The position numbers were made by a program, and so were the translations under genes. Below the pieces are notes generated by a model that was not told the origin of the DNA, made no database searches, and was given only the letters and a program-made list of their open reading frames with translations. This document shows positions 62,952 to 64,000 of a DNA stretch of 64,000 nucleotides, piece after piece (the first letter of the stretch is position 1; the number at the start of each line of letters is the position of its first letter). This DNA is from Pseudomonas maioricensis (GTDB lineage Bacteria; Pseudomonadota; Gammaproteobacteria; Pseudomonadales; Pseudomonadaceae): contig NZ_LOHG01000005.1 in assembly GCF_022790535.1 (NCBI RefSeq), forward strand, positions 1-64,000, read 5' to 3'.

Positions 62952-64000
62952 TCAACGCTTGTCTTCAACCTTCCATGCTTTGCCGTCGTAGAACGCTTTC
63001 CAGCCGGTTGGCTTGCCTTCCACTTCAGTCTGAACATATTGCTCTTTGGTCTTGCGGCTGTAACGGATTACCGCAGGGCGCCCGTCAGGATCTTTCTTCG
63101 GTGCTTCACAGAGGAAGTGATACTTCGGATCGATCTCGTCCTTGTGCGGTGCAATTTCCAGAACCAGTGGCGCGCGCGTCTCACGGTTTTTAGGGAACTG
63201 ACTGGCCGCCAGGAACAACCCGGATGCGCCGTCACGCAGAATGTACGTGTCGTCAACCTTGTCGCACTTGAGCTCAGGCATCTTCACCGGATCCATCTTC
63301 GGTGGCGCTGCGTCACCGCTCTTGAGCAACTTGCGGGTGTTCTTGCATTCAGGGTTGGTGCAACCAAAGAACTTGCCGAAGCGGCCGGTCTTGAGCTGCA
63401 TCTCGCTGCCGCACTTGTCGCACTCAAGGCTCGGACCTTCGTAACCCTTGATGCGGTAGTTACCCTCTTCCACTTCAAAGCCGACGCAGTCCGGGTTATT
63501 ACCGCAGATGTGCAGCTTGTGCTTCTCATCCAGCAGGTAAGCGTCCATTGCCGTACTGCAAATGTGGCAGCGATGCTTGCCAAGCAGTACCCGCGACTCG
63601 GACTCACCTTCGTCATCTTCAGCGATTTCATCGCCAGGCGTCAGGTTGACGGTGGCTTTGCAGCGCTCTTTCGGCGGCAGGCTGTAACCCGAGCAGCCAA
63701 GGAACACACCGGTGGACGCAGTCCGAATCTGCATCGGACGCCCGCACACCTTGCACGGAATGTCAGTCATTACCGGCTCGTTGGCGCGCATACCACTGTC
63801 TGGCGCCTCAGCTACTTCCAGTTTTTTGCGGAAGTCGCCATAGAACTCGTCGAGCACGTTCTTCCAGTCGCGCTCACCTTGAGCCACGTCATCGAGGTTT
63901 TCTTCCATGCCTGCGGTAAAGCCATAGTCCATCAGGTTGGAGAAGCTCTCGGACAAGCGCTCGGTAACGATGTCGCCCATTTTTTCCGAATAGAAACGGC
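62952..64000 (-). CDS. topA: DNA topoisomerase I, C-terminal part (cut by window edge)
   Basis: The reading frame continues to the last base of the window ([11 protein letters not shown] precedes the first internal Met), so this is the 3' end of topA; the catalytic tyrosine domain lies outside. Visible parts: the end of the core ([24 protein letters not shown]), then three zinc-ribbon modules, CKVCGRPM...CSGY...C, CHICSTAM...CGNNPDC and CDKCGSEM...CTNPECKN, and a basic [25 protein letters not shown] tail. It relaxes negative supercoils behind RNA polymerase. Position downstream of sulA, on the opposite strand, matches other pseudomonads. Confidence 0.93.
   Translation of the reverse strand, partial: RFYSEKMGDIVTERLSESFSNLMDYGFTAGMEENLDDVAQGERDWKNVLDEFYGDFRKKLEVAEAPDSGMRANEPVMTDIPCKVCGRPMQIRTASTGVFLGCSGYSLPPKERCKATVNLTPGDEIAEDDEGESESRVLLGKHRCHICSTAMDAYLLDEKHKLHICGNNPDCVGFEVEEGNYRIKGYEGPSLECDKCGSEMQLKTGRFGKFFGCTNPECKNTRKLLKSGDAAPPKMDPVKMPELKCDKVDDTYILRDGASGLFLAASQFPKNRETRAPLVLEIAPHKDEIDPKYHFLCEAPKKDPDGRPAVIRYSRKTKEQYVQTEVEGKPTGWKAFYDGKAWKVEDKR

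Overview
The window is a stretch of a gamma-proteobacterial chromosome of the genus Pseudomonas. Evidence: GC-rich coding style; the mtiP-nagZ-psrA-lexA-sulA-topA and dusA-tal-rssC-rssB-PilZ-mlaA-queF gene orders, which as I recall them match the Pseudomonas aeruginosa core genome; twin PsrA operators; and many GTAGGAGC-type REP elements between genes. It looks like a fluorescens/syringae-type pseudomonad, but I cannot name a species. There are about 60 protein genes, no rRNA or tRNA gene, no CRISPR array, no insertion sequence and no prophage that I can recognise.

Layout. Bases 1-13640 are accessory, transport and signalling genes: a TonB-dependent siderophore receptor, a YhhY-like acetyltransferase, a sugar-proton symporter, a SotB-like efflux pump converging on a PAS-PAS-PAS-GGDEF-EAL protein, a Fur-box-preceded FecI/FecR/receptor surface-signalling cassette, and pyrrolidone-carboxylate peptidase. 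Bases 13690-20690 form an envelope and metal island. Leftward runs an operon of an Ais-like heptose-phosphate phosphatase, two tandem PAP2 phosphatases and a small lipoprotein. Rightward run an EptA-type phosphoethanolamine transferase, a ColR-like response regulator with no kinase beside it, and the FetA/FetB-type iron exporter. The shared 327-bp promoter region carries two oppositely oriented ColR-like motifs. Bases 20800-26400 hold a LysR/short-chain-dehydrogenase pair, an unknown membrane protein and a NemR electrophile-response unit (nemR, a DJ-1/PfpI-like protein and an NemA-like reductase) with three copies of one 15-bp operator.

Bases 26500-32520 hold a YdiJ-type FAD/FeS dehydrogenase, a LysR regulator, a cupin plus a DapF paralogue whose second catalytic cysteine is serine, and a TM2 protein. 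From 32969 on the window is mostly conserved core: dusA, tal, rssC-rssB, a PilZ protein, mlaA, a degenerate PhnX-like HAD protein, a DUF4404 protein, queF, a cupredoxin, lolC-lolD-lolE, a second PilZ protein, a glycerophosphodiesterase, sthA, a CitA/TcuC-like transporter, a long-form GAPDH, mfd, csiV, an SNF2 helicase, mtiP, nagZ, psrA, lexA, sulA, two small conserved genes and the 3' end of topA, cut by the window edge.

How the genes work together: iron uptake (Fur, FecIR, two receptors) sits near iron export (FetAB); outer-membrane homeostasis recurs (EptA/Ais/PAP2 lipid A remodelling, MlaA, LolCDE); DNA damage genes cluster (mfd, lexA, sulA, topA); and c-di-GMP signalling appears as one dual enzyme and two PilZ receptors. 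I found no clearly new multi-gene defence or mobile system. The most original candidates are the divergent ColR-like/EptA/Ais/PAP2/FetAB island, the Cys-to-Ser DapF paralogue, and a 26-codon ORF with a good ribosome binding site ahead of the citrate-type transporter.
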